Source: Leptolyngbya sp. 'hensonii' (GTDB lineage Bacteria; Cyanobacteriota; Cyanobacteriia; GCF-001939115). Taken from it: a DNA stretch of 42,419 nucleotides. The stretch covers positions 65,569-107,987 of the forward strand of contig NZ_MQTZ01000004.1 of assembly GCF_001939115.1 (NCBI RefSeq), read 5' to 3'. The notes under the pieces were generated by a model. That model was not told the origin of the DNA. It was given only the letters and a program-made list of their open reading frames with translations, and made no database searches. This document shows, piece by piece, positions 23,133 through 31,966 of the stretch. The stretch's first letter is position 1. Every line of letters starts with the position of its first letter. Position numbers and translations under genes: made by a program.

Positions 23133-26018
23133 TCAAACACTGTCATTCTCTAATGTGCCTGCCAGAATTTCGGCGGCTTTGGCATCTACAGACCAATGGT
23201 TCATTTTGAAACCCATTGTGGCAAGGTAGCGGAGGATGTGGATCAAGTTTTTCCGTTGGTTCCAGTAGTCGCGAACTTCGGCGCGGAGCCAGGATTTACC
23301 TTGTTGAGTAGATTCAGTGCGAACGGTTTCGCGGATGGCGAAGAGGGCATTGCGGACGAGAGAGGCACTGAAACCACTGGTTGGATCAGACAGCCCACTC
23401 AGGTTTTTGGTGGTGAATTCGGTGGCGGTTTTGAGGCGGGTCTGGTTCGCTTTGCCGCTTTGCAAGAAGGATTTATAGTCTTTTACGCCAAAGCCGCGAG
23501 CGAGTTCTTGATAGGCTCCGGTGCGGTATTCGCCGTGGCTTTCGATGTCGAGTCCTTTGAGGTAGAAGCGTTCTTCGGGGGTGAGGCTTTTCCAGACGAA
23601 GGTGTCGAAGCCTTTGGGCACGAGGTAATCGCAGGCAATGACGACCGCTTGATCGATAATTTTCTCGATCTCGGATTTCTCGCTACCTTTCTTGCGGGGT
23701 TTGGAGAGTTCGTAGGCGATGTCGATGTCTTCGATGTTTTGATACTGGGTCAACACACGCAGGGCAGCAGCATAGGCAGCAAGCTGGTAGTCAGTATCGC
23801 CAAAGTTGGGGTCTTCTTCGTCTTCGAGTGCCAGCATAGAGGCGAGTTGACGTTTGACTTCCAGTTCCACTTTGGGATAGATCTCGTCGAGGAAGGCGGT
23901 GTCGTCACCGGTTTGTTTGCGGAGGATGAGGAGGACGGTGCCCTGGACGTAGTTGCCTTCTTTGAGGGCAGAACTGGTTTCGGTGGCGATGCACCAGGCA
24001 GCGGTGACGCGCAAGCCCGATGCCCAGAGAATGAGGGCGAGATCTGCCCAGACCCCAGCATCTTGATGGGTGAACATGACGACCTGATAGCCGTTGGCAG
24101 GCATGTGGTTCGCCAGGTTGCGGTAGCATTCCACCATGCTTTTGCGAAAGTCTTCGGCGCGTCCAGTGATCGCAAGGGCACGTTTGCTATCGGAGTACCA
24201 TTTTGGAAACAGCCTAATTAAAGATTTGTCGTACCACGCCAGGAAAAACTCAGATAGCTCATGGTAGTTGATGGCATCGGCATAGGGTGGATCGGTGATC
24301 CAGGCATCTAAAACCGTGTTTAAGGTTCGGGCATCAATGGCGCGAGTTTGGGATGCAGGCAAACTATAGTTTTGAACCTCAAGGCAGTAATCAGATAAAC
24401 CGGATGCTCCTTGCACGCCATATTGAATGTTGGTATTCAATGCCTGATTCGCAAACGTGTTTCTAATCCCGTCTCTGGATGGATCAACACCGCATAACTT
24501 GGAGTTCCTTTCTGCAAAACGACCAACCATCAACAGGCAGGCGACGCCGTTGGTAATAGAAGGAAGTTTCAATAACTCGGAAAAGCAGAGACCAATGATA
24601 AGCAACTGCCTTGCAGAAAATAGGTGATGCCAATGCGTCCAACCTCGTTCACGAATAGGTTGATCGGTGTTGTATCCTGGCTCAATTTGGCGGCTGGGGA
24701 TGTAGCCCTTCTCCTGCCAGGTGGCAAAGCGTTCTTGCAGCAGTGCAATCACTTTCTGTTCCCGCTCCAAATCGCTTGCATCTGGAGCTAAGAAATAGCG
24801 TTTGGTTTGCGTTTTACCTTTGCTGTCAACGTAAGTCTCAATCCAGCGAATGCAGTACAGTCGCTCCTGAAAAACCGCGTTTGGAGGTGGGACAAAATCG
24901 CTTTTTCCCCAGAGCCGCAGCCCGTGTTCCCGTCTGCCGTCGCCGCGAATGATGGCGATCGGTGTTTTCTGCTGGCAATGGGGACAGACTAAATTGGAGT
25001 TGGCAACTGTGCCAGGACTGGCAAGCTGATCCAGATTCAGGCGTTTATCCACTTGCTGTACGGCAATTTCAAACGCTTGCTGATCGGGAATGGGAATGAG
25101 CTTGGCAAACGTGCCCGATCGCTTGCCAATCACCCAGGAGGCAGCCAGGGGAACTTTCCAATGACACTCTGGACAGATCACTTCATTGCAGTAGAAAAAG
25201 GCATCTGCTCGCCAGCCGTGTTCGTTATGCTCAATGCCCCATGCGGTCACCTGGCGATCGACGGCATCTGCCAATTGCTGCTGAGCTTCGGCAATTTGCT
25301 GGCTGATTTCTTCGCCGCCGCCAACAATATTTAATGCTGCCCAAGTGAGCAATGCTGCCACTGGATTTAAATCTGACCCATACGCCTCACACCCTAGACG
25401 AGCTGCTTCAAAAGGAACGCTACCCCCCCCAGCAAAAGCATCGCCGATTCTAGGAATGTGCCCAAACTGGCGTTCTCCGAGCTGCTGCACCAAATCGTTC
25501 AAACTATGAGCATCCGTTTCCAGATAAGCATTAATGTCTCGCCAAGCTGATTCCGAGAGATTGGTAACGTGTTCAGGGCGATCGCAATAATCGAGCTTTT
25601 CATCGTAAGTAAGTCGCCAAAAAACGGTTTTCTGAAGAATTACCTTTTCCTCTTTAGACAAATCCTTCTTCAACGTTGGCTTAATCTTGGAGAGTTCTAA
25701 ATCAAACCACTTTACTCGTTCAGACTCTCGCAGACGAATGAAAAGTTCTTCGGGGGAAATGGGTTTGGATTTGCGCTGCCAAAGTCCCTCATCATCCATC
25801 GTCATGATTTTGAGGAAGATTTCGCGATCGCGCTTGGGGTTATCGGAGGTTGGGAGTAATAACCCAAAGATAACCGCCCGCACCAAAACAAGCGGCTTCC
25901 GTCCCCACCATTTGCCCAATCCCGTTAGTGTTTGCGTCAGGTGTCCAGTTCGCTCTTTGTAGCTTTCCTTTGACAGCTTTGAAACCGGAAATTGCGTCTC
26001 GATAAAGGACTGCGCCAT
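23133..26018 (-). CDS. DUF1156 adenine-specific DNA methylase (anti-phage cluster)
   Basis: 961 residues. It starts with the DUF1156 domain (PVSKLSKESYKERTGHL, GLGKWWGRKPLVLVRAVIFG), includes a SAM site (GDAFAGGGSVPFEAARLG, then GSDLNPVAALL, about 200-227) and the amino-methyltransferase motif TDPPYADAINY (about 575-585). Two CxxC zinc-binding pairs lie at about 277-280 (CPECHW) and 347-350 (CPHCQQ). Such methylases mark host DNA in DISARM-related systems so that the partner helicase/ATPase complex spares it. The stop is 40 nt before the antitoxin start and the gene begins 3 nt after the Uma2 stop. A 341-residue antisense ORF over its 3' half is a codon-bias shadow. Confidence 0.93.
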   Translation of the reverse strand: MAQSFIETQFPVSKLSKESYKERTGHLTQTLTGLGKWWGRKPLVLVRAVIFGLLLPTSDNPKRDREIFLKIMTMDDEGLWQRKSKPISPEELFIRLRESERVKWFDLELSKIKPTLKKDLSKEEKVILQKTVFWRLTYDEKLDYCDRPEHVTNLSESAWRDINAYLETDAHSLNDLVQQLGERQFGHIPRIGDAFAGGGSVPFEAARLGCEAYGSDLNPVAALLTWAALNIVGGGEEISQQIAEAQQQLADAVDRQVTAWGIEHNEHGWRADAFFYCNEVICPECHWKVPLAASWVIGKRSGTFAKLIPIPDQQAFEIAVQQVDKRLNLDQLASPGTVANSNLVCPHCQQKTPIAIIRGDGRREHGLRLWGKSDFVPPPNAVFQERLYCIRWIETYVDSKGKTQTKRYFLAPDASDLEREQKVIALLQERFATWQEKGYIPSRQIEPGYNTDQPIRERGWTHWHHLFSARQLLIIGLCFSELLKLPSITNGVACLLMVGRFAERNSKLCGVDPSRDGIRNTFANQALNTNIQYGVQGASGLSDYCLEVQNYSLPASQTRAIDARTLNTVLDAWITDPPYADAINYHELSEFFLAWYDKSLIRLFPKWYSDSKRALAITGRAEDFRKSMVECYRNLANHMPANGYQVVMFTHQDAGVWADLALILWASGLRVTAAWCIATETSSALKEGNYVQGTVLLILRKQTGDDTAFLDEIYPKVELEVKRQLASMLALEDEEDPNFGDTDYQLAAYAAALRVLTQYQNIEDIDIAYELSKPRKKGSEKSEIEKIIDQAVVIACDYLVPKGFDTFVWKSLTPEERFYLKGLDIESHGEYRTGAYQELARGFGVKDYKSFLQSGKANQTRLKTATEFTTKNLSGLSDPTSGFSASLVRNALFAIRETVRTESTQQGKSWLRAEVRDYWNQRKNLIHILRYLATMGFKMNHWSVDAKAAEILAGTLENDSV

Positions 26019-26021
26019 AGG

Positions 26022-26585
26022 TCAGAAATCCAGTTCTTCAAAGAGTTCTGCCACAGCTAAGGAAAACCCAGGAACGATTTCTTCACCATCCAGCGAGTCT
26101 TCTAAGCGCAACAAGCGATCGGGGCTAGGGCTGTGATACACCAGCACATACTGCTCATCTGGGTGAATTACCCAAACCAATCGCGTCCCGTTGTCAAAAT
26201 ACTCCACGATCTTGTCGTGAATTTCCTCTACGGTGTTGTTAGGCGAAAGAATCTCTACCGCTAAATCGGGCGAACCCTGAAAGTAACCTTTGGGCAACCG
26301 CTTCACGCCTTGAAGCCGCTCTTTGGCAACAAACGACACATCGGGCGATCGCTTGTTCCCTGTTTTCATGGTGAAGGCTGTACTTGAATCGCAGATCACA
26401 CCCAACTTTTGCGATCGTACTAATCCCCCCAAAAAGATAATCAGGTTGCTGGCAATATAGCCATGCTCCATCCCCGAATTGCCCATACTCACCAGTTCCC
26501 CATTCACCAACTCATAGCGCCCATCCTCGGGCAATGCCATGAACTCCTCATCCGTCCAAATTTTTTGCTCAGATGCAACGATCAT
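26022..26585 (-). CDS. Uma2-family (DUF820) PDDEXK nuclease-like protein
   Basis: 187 residues from the ATG at 26585. Characteristic Uma2 blocks: WTDEEFMALPEDGRYELVNG at the N-terminus, SPDVSFVAKERL, GSPDLAVEILSPNNT (the acidic catalytic strand), EEIHDKIVEYFDNGTRLVWV and YHSPSPDRLLRLED. This family is hugely expanded in cyanobacteria and has a restriction-endonuclease fold with no established function. The start overlaps the DUF3780 stop as ATGA and the stop is 3 nt from the methylase, so it is fully embedded in the defence operon. It is not part of the usual gene set there, so either cargo or a recruited effector. Confidence 0.92.
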   Translation of the reverse strand: MIVASEQKIWTDEEFMALPEDGRYELVNGELVSMGNSGMEHGYIASNLIIFLGGLVRSQKLGVICDSSTAFTMKTGNKRSPDVSFVAKERLQGVKRLPKGYFQGSPDLAVEILSPNNTVEEIHDKIVEYFDNGTRLVWVIHPDEQYVLVYHSPSPDRLLRLEDSLDGEEIVPGFSLAVAELFEELDF

Positions 26586-27238
26586 GTCTGACTGCCTCCA
26601 TTGGTAGCTGAGGCGGTTGTCCTTGCCCAAGTTGCCTCATCTTCTCCTAGCTTAAACAAGGGCAGTTCGACTGTCTCAGGGCGATAGTCTGACACTGGAT
26701 TTTCAGTCAGGGCATACCGCACTGCCTTGCGCCACCCCTTCCCGCGCCCCGCGATCGCATGACCTGTGGCCGCATTCGTCATGGTAAACAGCCACCACCG
26801 CTCTTCGGGTGCCAGCCCCAACCAATTCTTCAAGGCAATGGGAATGAGTGCCGGGTCTGCCTCCTCGATCGCCCATGCCAGCAACACTAATTCTTTGCCA
26901 AACAAGCGCAAAATGGGAGTCTGCCCGCCCTTGCCTGCCTTCACCACCCACTGCCCAGACTTTAGCCCCAGAGTCCGCAACCGCTGGTTAAATTCGGCTT
27001 TAACCGGGTCAGCGATCGCCTCCCACTTCTGTCGAGGCAAAATCACCCGCATTTTATTGTCTTCTTGCCCCAAAGCGAAGCTCAGTTCCCGCCGAGCTTC
27101 GCTGTCGTCCCAGGTGAAATGCTCACTGATGAAAACATCATCTTTCTTGTGAGCCGGAATGGTCACCAGAAAATGGTGCTCCGATTCCGTTGGCACAAAG
27201 CCAAATCCTTCTGATTTTTCAATACGAGCTTTAGACAT
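26582..27238 (-). CDS. DUF3780 protein (anti-phage cluster)
   Basis: 218 residues from the ATG at 27238 (MSKARIEKSEGFGF). The sequence follows the DUF3780 family: FGFVPTESEHHFLVTIPAHK, WDDSEARRELSFALGQEDNK, ILPRQKWEAIADPVKAEFNQ, LFGKELVLLAWAIEEADPAL, then GLAPEERWWLFTMTNAATGH and the basic GRGKGWRKAVRYAL. It has no enzyme signature. The family is found almost only beside DUF499 and DUF1156 genes, so it is probably a structural or specificity subunit. Together with its neighbours it identifies the cluster. The gap to the DUF499 stop is 63 nt, the loosest junction between the core genes. Confidence 0.9.
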   Translation of the reverse strand: MSKARIEKSEGFGFVPTESEHHFLVTIPAHKKDDVFISEHFTWDDSEARRELSFALGQEDNKMRVILPRQKWEAIADPVKAEFNQRLRTLGLKSGQWVVKAGKGGQTPILRLFGKELVLLAWAIEEADPALIPIALKNWLGLAPEERWWLFTMTNAATGHAIAGRGKGWRKAVRYALTENPVSDYRPETVELPLFKLGEDEATWARTTASATNGGSQT

Positions 27239-27301
27239 AAATTGCACGAATGCATTTCAGCGTTCTGGGTAGTCCTTATATTATCTTGGCTATCTCCGTT
27301 T

Positions 27302-30300
27302 CTATTGTTTAACTTCATCAGGCTTGACTTCTGTTTTCACCTCTGCTACCCAGTCCAACAAGAGTTGCCCATTGGGAAAGCGGATGGAATCAACCTCAAT
27401 CTCCACTTCTCCTTCTGCCAACAGACCACGCAAGTGGTTAATTGTGCTTTCCAGCTTCTCAGCATCCAGCTTGAGGCGATCGTCGATCGACAGTTCCAGC
27501 CAGTTCTCGCCGCTAATGGTGATGCGCCCACCCGCAACTTCTGCCTGAAATTTCTTCAGCCGTCCCATAAATTCGTAGGCATCTTTCGTCGTGCTGGGAT
27601 GGTGCGGGCGCTTCCAAAGGGCAGGTGCCTCTGGCTGAATTTCGACTGTGGTTTTGCCAGACGGTTCCCAGCGAATATCCCGACGATGTACCTCTGAAGC
27701 CAGTCCGTTTTTTTCAGCGATCGCCAGCACACACACCGTTCCCGGCAGTACTACAAATGGCTCAGCGTAACTACCTCCCGCCGTCTTGGGATCCGATCCA
27801 TCCGTTGTGTAACGAATTGGGGCAGGGGGAGCCGATCGTAATTCCACCATCTTATCGGAGCCGTTTTGGTAACAAACCGACTTCAGGGTAATGCGGTTAT
27901 GCCACGTTCTCGCCTCCCCTGCCTCATGCTCACCTTTAGAATCTACGCACAGGAAAGAAACTGCTAGCTCTTGCGTCTTAAAGCTTTTAGGATCAGCGAC
28001 TCGCTGCGAAGCCGTCGTTGCGGGAGAACCGACCTCGTAGTAAACGGTGTCTCCGTGAACGGCGGTCAGCTTCAGTGTGACCTCACCCGTTTCATCATCC
28101 CGTTGCGCCTCGTACCAGCGAATATCGGTTTGGGCCTTCGGAAATGGTGGCTTCTCCGTATAGCCTCCTTCTTCGCGCCATTGATCCTTTAGAATCAGGC
28201 TGGTTCTGAGTTCATCCAACGCATCCATCCGGTGCCACTGCCACTGCGGATTCATCGCCGCGCGTTTTTTGATCTCCGTCCAGGGCATTGCCTTTTGGGT
28301 AAAGAGCCGAGCTTCACACTTCTTGCGGAAGGAATCGCTGGCAACGTCCTCCGTAAACTTCTGCTTCGCTCTCAACGCTTCCCGAATCTGCTTTTCGCCG
28401 TTATAGTCGTTATCCGTAAAGTTCATTAAGAAGTCGGCGGTGAGCAACCCATCACTGGAGGGATAGGTCAGGGTCGTGAAAGTCTCCCGCATGGCGCTTA
28501 AGAGCCGCAACTGAATGTTGTCCCGAATATCCCTGGCTGCCACGAGTTGAGGGTCATTATCGGGAACCTTCTCAAACTCCATTTCTGTGATGATTGAAGC
28601 GATCGCCTTCAGTTCAGCCGCATTCTCCAGTAGCGACTCCAGCGTGTTGCGGGAGCCAGACAGAAACAGAATCCGGTTTTTGTAGTCCAAATCTTCGTAG
28701 AATTTCACCAGATCACCGGGCAGCCCATTGCCGGAATCCGGTTCACAAACGATCAGCGTCACCCGATCAGACTTGATCGTAATCTCATCTATAGCCGGAA
28801 AAACTGACACATCCTGATAGCAGTCTTTCAGTGAAATTGGCTTGAAAGTGTCTCCCAAAAACGTTCTCAGTTGCTTTAATGAAGATTCGCGGTTAAGCCC
28901 TTCTGCTGTTGTCTTGAGCTTTGCTACCAGGTTCTGGACATTCTTAAAATAAAGCTTGCCTTCGCGATTCGAGTGCAGATACCAGGCTTTAGTTGTCAGC
29001 ACCCCCAAAATATCTTTGGGTAGCTTGGAAACATCTCGACCCGGGGTACATAAGTAAGAAACAATTTCAGACAGAGATAATCCCAGCACGGCATTAGGCA
29101 CATTTGCTAGGGAAGAGACTAAGAGCAACTTGGCAGCATCCTGAGCATCCGTTCCGCCCAAATGAGAGTCCATAATTTCGGCGATCGCCTGTCCACCTGA
29201 GGCAAGATCGTGGCTAATCGCGTTATCCAGATTGGGATTAATTTGAATGATTTCTCCTAAAGTGTCGCGATCGTTGAAATCCAGGTCGTAGGCGTGGATC
29301 AAATGAAGGTGGTCTGCTCGTCCACCTTCCGAATCAAATAGGCGGGCAACCACGACCCGCATCAGCCGAATTAAGCCACGAGTTTGCTGAAACCCAGGAT
29401 TTTCCCGAAAGCGGGCATAGAGATCCCGAATCGCAAAATGAAACGGGTAAGATTCCTTGAGTTGAGTGGCAAAACTGTCGGGAGAAGCATTCGTGATATC
29501 CATTTGCTTAGCATCCCGAACTGCCTGAGCATAGGCACGGGAAACCTGCCAAATTTCATCCTCTTCAGGTAAGTCTTCAAACAGTCGTTTGCGAAGAATG
29601 TGGTAAACCTCATCTGTATTTAGTCCCACTGGCTCCAGGGTGACGGCTCCTCGTCCCACTTCTCCCTTCAGATTTTCCAGGGCACGACTAATTTGCTGGC
29701 TACCGCCTTCATAGGTTGCTTTTAAGTCCGAAATCACCACACAAACATTGGCAAGTTCTTCCTTCCCAACCGCTACCAATAAGTTAGAAATGGCAGTAGT
29801 CGTCACTTTTGATAAATTTGAATCCCCGATCGCCTTTGATTCGGCATTTTCCAAATAGGGCGGCAACTCGTCTAATAGGATCAGAAGTGGCTCTCCTTTG
29901 AGCAGGTTGACCCAGGCGGTCTGTCCTGGAGCCGATAATGGGGAGTAGTAATCCTTAAAGGCTTCTTTTTTGCCTAACTGCTCGGCGATCGCCCCCCAAA
30001 CTCCCAACGGCGCATCACTCTCTCTCCCCGTGAAAGCAACGACCCTCACCGCTCCTAAATGACCACCTTCATAGAGACTGCCCATGACGGTTTGGCGCAA
30101 CTCTGGGTATTTTGCCAATAGCCCTAGCACAATCATGTTGTGTGTTTTACCACCACCCATCGCCTGACTGAGAACAAAAACTCCCTGGTTAGACTGCCCA
30201 TTGAATCGCCGAAACGACTCCCTTAACAGGCGTTTCATCCCCTGTGTCAAATAGTTCTCAGTAAAGAACTCCTCTGGCTTGATTCTGTTTTCAATTAAAT

Positions 30301-30382
30301 CTGTCAAGTCTAAAACGACATCGCGACGGGAGCGATCGAAGACACTCTGACGGGGTTTACAAAGCTGTTTGAGGGTTTTCAT
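27302..30382 (-). CDS. DUF499 large P-loop ATPase (anti-phage cluster)
   Basis: 1026 residues. The N-terminal ATPase has Walker A in SQAMGGGKTHNMIVLGLLAK (about 69-88) and Walker B in LLILLDELPPYLENAES (about 166-182). The family signature region is VLDLTDLIENRIKPEEFFTE. The long remainder is mixed alpha/beta; near the C-terminus the PIRYTTDGSDPKTAGGSY stretch is a chitobiase/beta-hexosaminidase C-terminal-like (CHB_HEX) unit. DUF499 proteins are core members of DISARM-related defence gene arrays and probably remodel or translocate DNA. It is the first large gene of the operon; its ATG overlaps the stop of a short upstream ORF (ATGA). Confidence 0.92.
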   Translation of the reverse strand: MKTLKQLCKPRQSVFDRSRRDVVLDLTDLIENRIKPEEFFTENYLTQGMKRLLRESFRRFNGQSNQGVFVLSQAMGGGKTHNMIVLGLLAKYPELRQTVMGSLYEGGHLGAVRVVAFTGRESDAPLGVWGAIAEQLGKKEAFKDYYSPLSAPGQTAWVNLLKGEPLLILLDELPPYLENAESKAIGDSNLSKVTTTAISNLLVAVGKEELANVCVVISDLKATYEGGSQQISRALENLKGEVGRGAVTLEPVGLNTDEVYHILRKRLFEDLPEEDEIWQVSRAYAQAVRDAKQMDITNASPDSFATQLKESYPFHFAIRDLYARFRENPGFQQTRGLIRLMRVVVARLFDSEGGRADHLHLIHAYDLDFNDRDTLGEIIQINPNLDNAISHDLASGGQAIAEIMDSHLGGTDAQDAAKLLLVSSLANVPNAVLGLSLSEIVSYLCTPGRDVSKLPKDILGVLTTKAWYLHSNREGKLYFKNVQNLVAKLKTTAEGLNRESSLKQLRTFLGDTFKPISLKDCYQDVSVFPAIDEITIKSDRVTLIVCEPDSGNGLPGDLVKFYEDLDYKNRILFLSGSRNTLESLLENAAELKAIASIITEMEFEKVPDNDPQLVAARDIRDNIQLRLLSAMRETFTTLTYPSSDGLLTADFLMNFTDNDYNGEKQIREALRAKQKFTEDVASDSFRKKCEARLFTQKAMPWTEIKKRAAMNPQWQWHRMDALDELRTSLILKDQWREEGGYTEKPPFPKAQTDIRWYEAQRDDETGEVTLKLTAVHGDTVYYEVGSPATTASQRVADPKSFKTQELAVSFLCVDSKGEHEAGEARTWHNRITLKSVCYQNGSDKMVELRSAPPAPIRYTTDGSDPKTAGGSYAEPFVVLPGTVCVLAIAEKNGLASEVHRRDIRWEPSGKTTVEIQPEAPALWKRPHHPSTTKDAYEFMGRLKKFQAEVAGGRITISGENWLELSIDDRLKLDAEKLESTINHLRGLLAEGEVEIEVDSIRFPNGQLLLDWVAEVKTEVKPDEVKQ

Positions 30383-30558
30383 GGGAGTCTAGGGTTTCCA
30401 ATCAAGGCAATATCTGTAGGTAGGACGGGGCTAAGAAAGCGTTTAGAGTTATTGGCGAAACCCACCACAGCACTCGCGACATTCAAATAATCCTGACCAT
30501 CTCTATAGTGATAGCTTTTTGAGCCAAGATTCTCCAAGAGGTATGACAAGAGCTGCAT
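30379..30558 (-). CDS. 59-residue ORF translationally coupled to the DUF499 gene
   Basis: Found by translating the minus strand upstream of DUF499: from the ATG at 30558 it runs 59 codons (MQLLSYLLENLGSKSYHYRD ... LSPVLPTDIALIGNPRLP), with its TGA overlapping the DUF499 ATG as ATGA. The frame stays open 14-16 codons further upstream (GSPLQQRYK) to a TAA but offers no better start. Composition is that of a globular protein and not of random frame. I do not recognise it. It may be a genuine leader gene, or the 3' stump of a larger first gene of the operon lost by deletion. It was below routine length cut-offs. Confidence 0.55.
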   Translation of the reverse strand: MQLLSYLLENLGSKSYHYRDGQDYLNVASAVVGFANNSKRFLSPVLPTDIALIGNPRLP

Positions 30559-30624
30559 CTTGTACCTTTGCTGAAGCGGGGAACCAGTCCCTTGATAAAA
30601 CTTCCTAAATTACCCAATTATTCA

Positions 30625-30924
30625 TCAACTAACCCCTTGATTATTTTGGGCGAGATCCAAAATCACAGTCGTTTGGCGATCGATCAACGCCTGAAGCATA
30701 GAGAGTTGCTGTCCCATCTCGGCGCGCGGCTTTGCCGTTACCGCAAGGGTCGCCTCCCGTCGCTGAATCCTTGCTCTCCAGTCGCGATACTTCTCGCTCC
30801 CTGCCTTGCCCAGATGCTGATTCTTGTACTCAGGGTTCTTGCTGCTTAGCTTGTATGTAGATGTGCTCGCCTTTGGGCGCAGGGCTAATCCAGACGTTGA
30901 TGGAAGCCACACTGCCAGAGCCAC
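30625..30924 (-). CDS. small basic helical protein, upstream of the defence operon
   Basis: 99 residues. From about residue 15 it is rich in Lys, Arg, Glu and Gln: LRPKASTSTYKLSSKNPEYK, SEKYRDWRARIQRREATLAV, MGQQLSMLQALIDRQTTVIL. This is plausible for a small nucleic-acid-binding or accessory plasmid protein. The first dozen residues (ALAVWLPSTSG) are less convincing, and a later start is possible. It is divergent from the tyrosine recombinase at 31187, with the inverted-repeat region between them. No family recognised. Confidence 0.5.
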   Translation of the reverse strand: MALAVWLPSTSGLALRPKASTSTYKLSSKNPEYKNQHLGKAGSEKYRDWRARIQRREATLAVTAKPRAEMGQQLSMLQALIDRQTTVILDLAQNNQGVS

Positions 30925-30989
30925 GAACGGCTTAGATGAGGTGAAGGAGGCGATCGCGCTCCGCTTCCAAATGGGGGCTGACCATTTTT

Positions 30990-31099
30990 TTCTGTCGATC
31001 TAACTACAAATCGACAGAATTATAGGTTCAGTACATTGGCGATCGCCAATTTTGCCTCTCTAAGGATAGTTCTGTCGATGACAATCTAAATCGACAGAA
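30990..31099. repeat. two identical spaced inverted repeats around a HIP1 palindrome
   Basis: Site 1 (30990-31019) and site 2 (31070-31099) each consist of TTCTGTCGAT, 10 unrelated bases, then ATCGACAGAA. The 20 arm bases are identical in both; the two spacers differ. Between them, at 31035-31050, is the 16-bp palindrome ATTGGCGATCGCCAAT. Site centres are 80 bp apart. Placed between a divergent small gene and a tyrosine recombinase, they look like core or accessory sites of that recombinase, or twin operators. Confidence 0.9.
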
Positions 31100-31186
31100 A
31101 CCACCCCCTGTTTACCCAGCAACCACCGAGCGATAAGTTTTCCTTAAGTTCACCCGGTTTCAAAGTCCGGCTCTACCAGAAAATCA

Positions 31187-31966
31187 GTGTTTGAGGGTGA
31201 TACATTAACTTCTTCGTATTTCCTAATGTGGAATTGGCTGAACACCCGTACTGCTTCAGCCGTGAAAATCAACCGCCACGACCAAGCCAAGATCCTCTCG
31301 CCACAGGAGATCGCTTGGTTGTTTGATGGCAGGGTGGGGTTCGTTTCAGATCTGAAGCTATTGCGGTTGCTGATTTGGAGTGGAAAAGAGGAAGGAATGG
31401 AGGCGGGAGCTTCGCTGTTGCCAAGGGCAATCGCCTCCCTGTCGTTGCTCTCTTATATAGAAGGATTGCCGACCGATCGAGATCGGTCGTTGTTTGGCAT
31501 CTGCCTCTACACGACTGCGCGGGTCAATGAGGCATGTTCGTTGCATACCGTTGATGTGTATGGGACAGATGGGCGGGTGCGCGATCGCATTACCTTCCGA
31601 CGCGCCACGACGAAGGGGAAGCAGGAGACGCGATCCGTCCCGGTGTCGCCGGAGTTGAGAGAATTGTTGACGGGGTATCGGAGCGATCGCCCCTATTTGT
31701 TTCCAGGACGGTGGGGGAGAGGGCATATTTGCCCGGAGTCTGCCGATGCTATTTTACGGGCAGCCTTTAAGCGATTGGGGATTGAGGGAGCCAGCACTCA
31801 CAGCTTTCGACGAACGGCAATTACCTGGATGCACAATGAGCGAGTGCCGATCAAGCACATTCAATCAATCTCTGGACACAAGAGCCTATCTGCGTTACAG
31901 CGGTATATCGATGTGACGGAGAAGGATAAGGAGATGGCGATCGCCACACTGAGCTTTCGCTCATAG
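31187..31966 (+). CDS. tyrosine recombinase/integrase
   Basis: 259 residues from GTG at 31187; the N-terminal 30 residues are uncertain. An N-terminal arm with KINRHDQAKILSPQEIAWLF is followed by the catalytic domain: Arg in YTTARVNEACSLHTV, Lys in RRATTKGKQETRSVPV, HxxR in THSFRRTAITWMH, His in SGHKSLSALQRY and Tyr in QRYIDVTEK. All five residues are present, so it should be active. The 260 bp upstream contain the paired inverted repeats, which are candidates for its binding sites. It may integrate or resolve the surrounding element, or act in multimer resolution. Unrelated in sequence detail to the recombinase at 9176. Confidence 0.88.
   Translation: MFEGDTLTSSYFLMWNWLNTRTASAVKINRHDQAKILSPQEIAWLFDGRVGFVSDLKLLRLLIWSGKEEGMEAGASLLPRAIASLSLLSYIEGLPTDRDRSLFGICLYTTARVNEACSLHTVDVYGTDGRVRDRITFRRATTKGKQETRSVPVSPELRELLTGYRSDRPYLFPGRWGRGHICPESADAILRAAFKRLGIEGASTHSFRRTAITWMHNERVPIKHIQSISGHKSLSALQRYIDVTEKDKEMAIATLSFRS

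Noticed and set aside
23196-24221. 341-residue plus-strand ORF
   Set aside because: Antisense to the DUF1156 methylase; its Phe/Glu/Gly-rich composition reflects the complementary codon bias.
31152-31178. tRNA 3'-end-like sequence (CCGGTTTCAAAGTCCGG then CTCTACCA) near the integrase
   Set aside because: The T-arm has a mismatch and an extra base and no 5' half is found upstream; too weak to call a tRNA or an attachment site.
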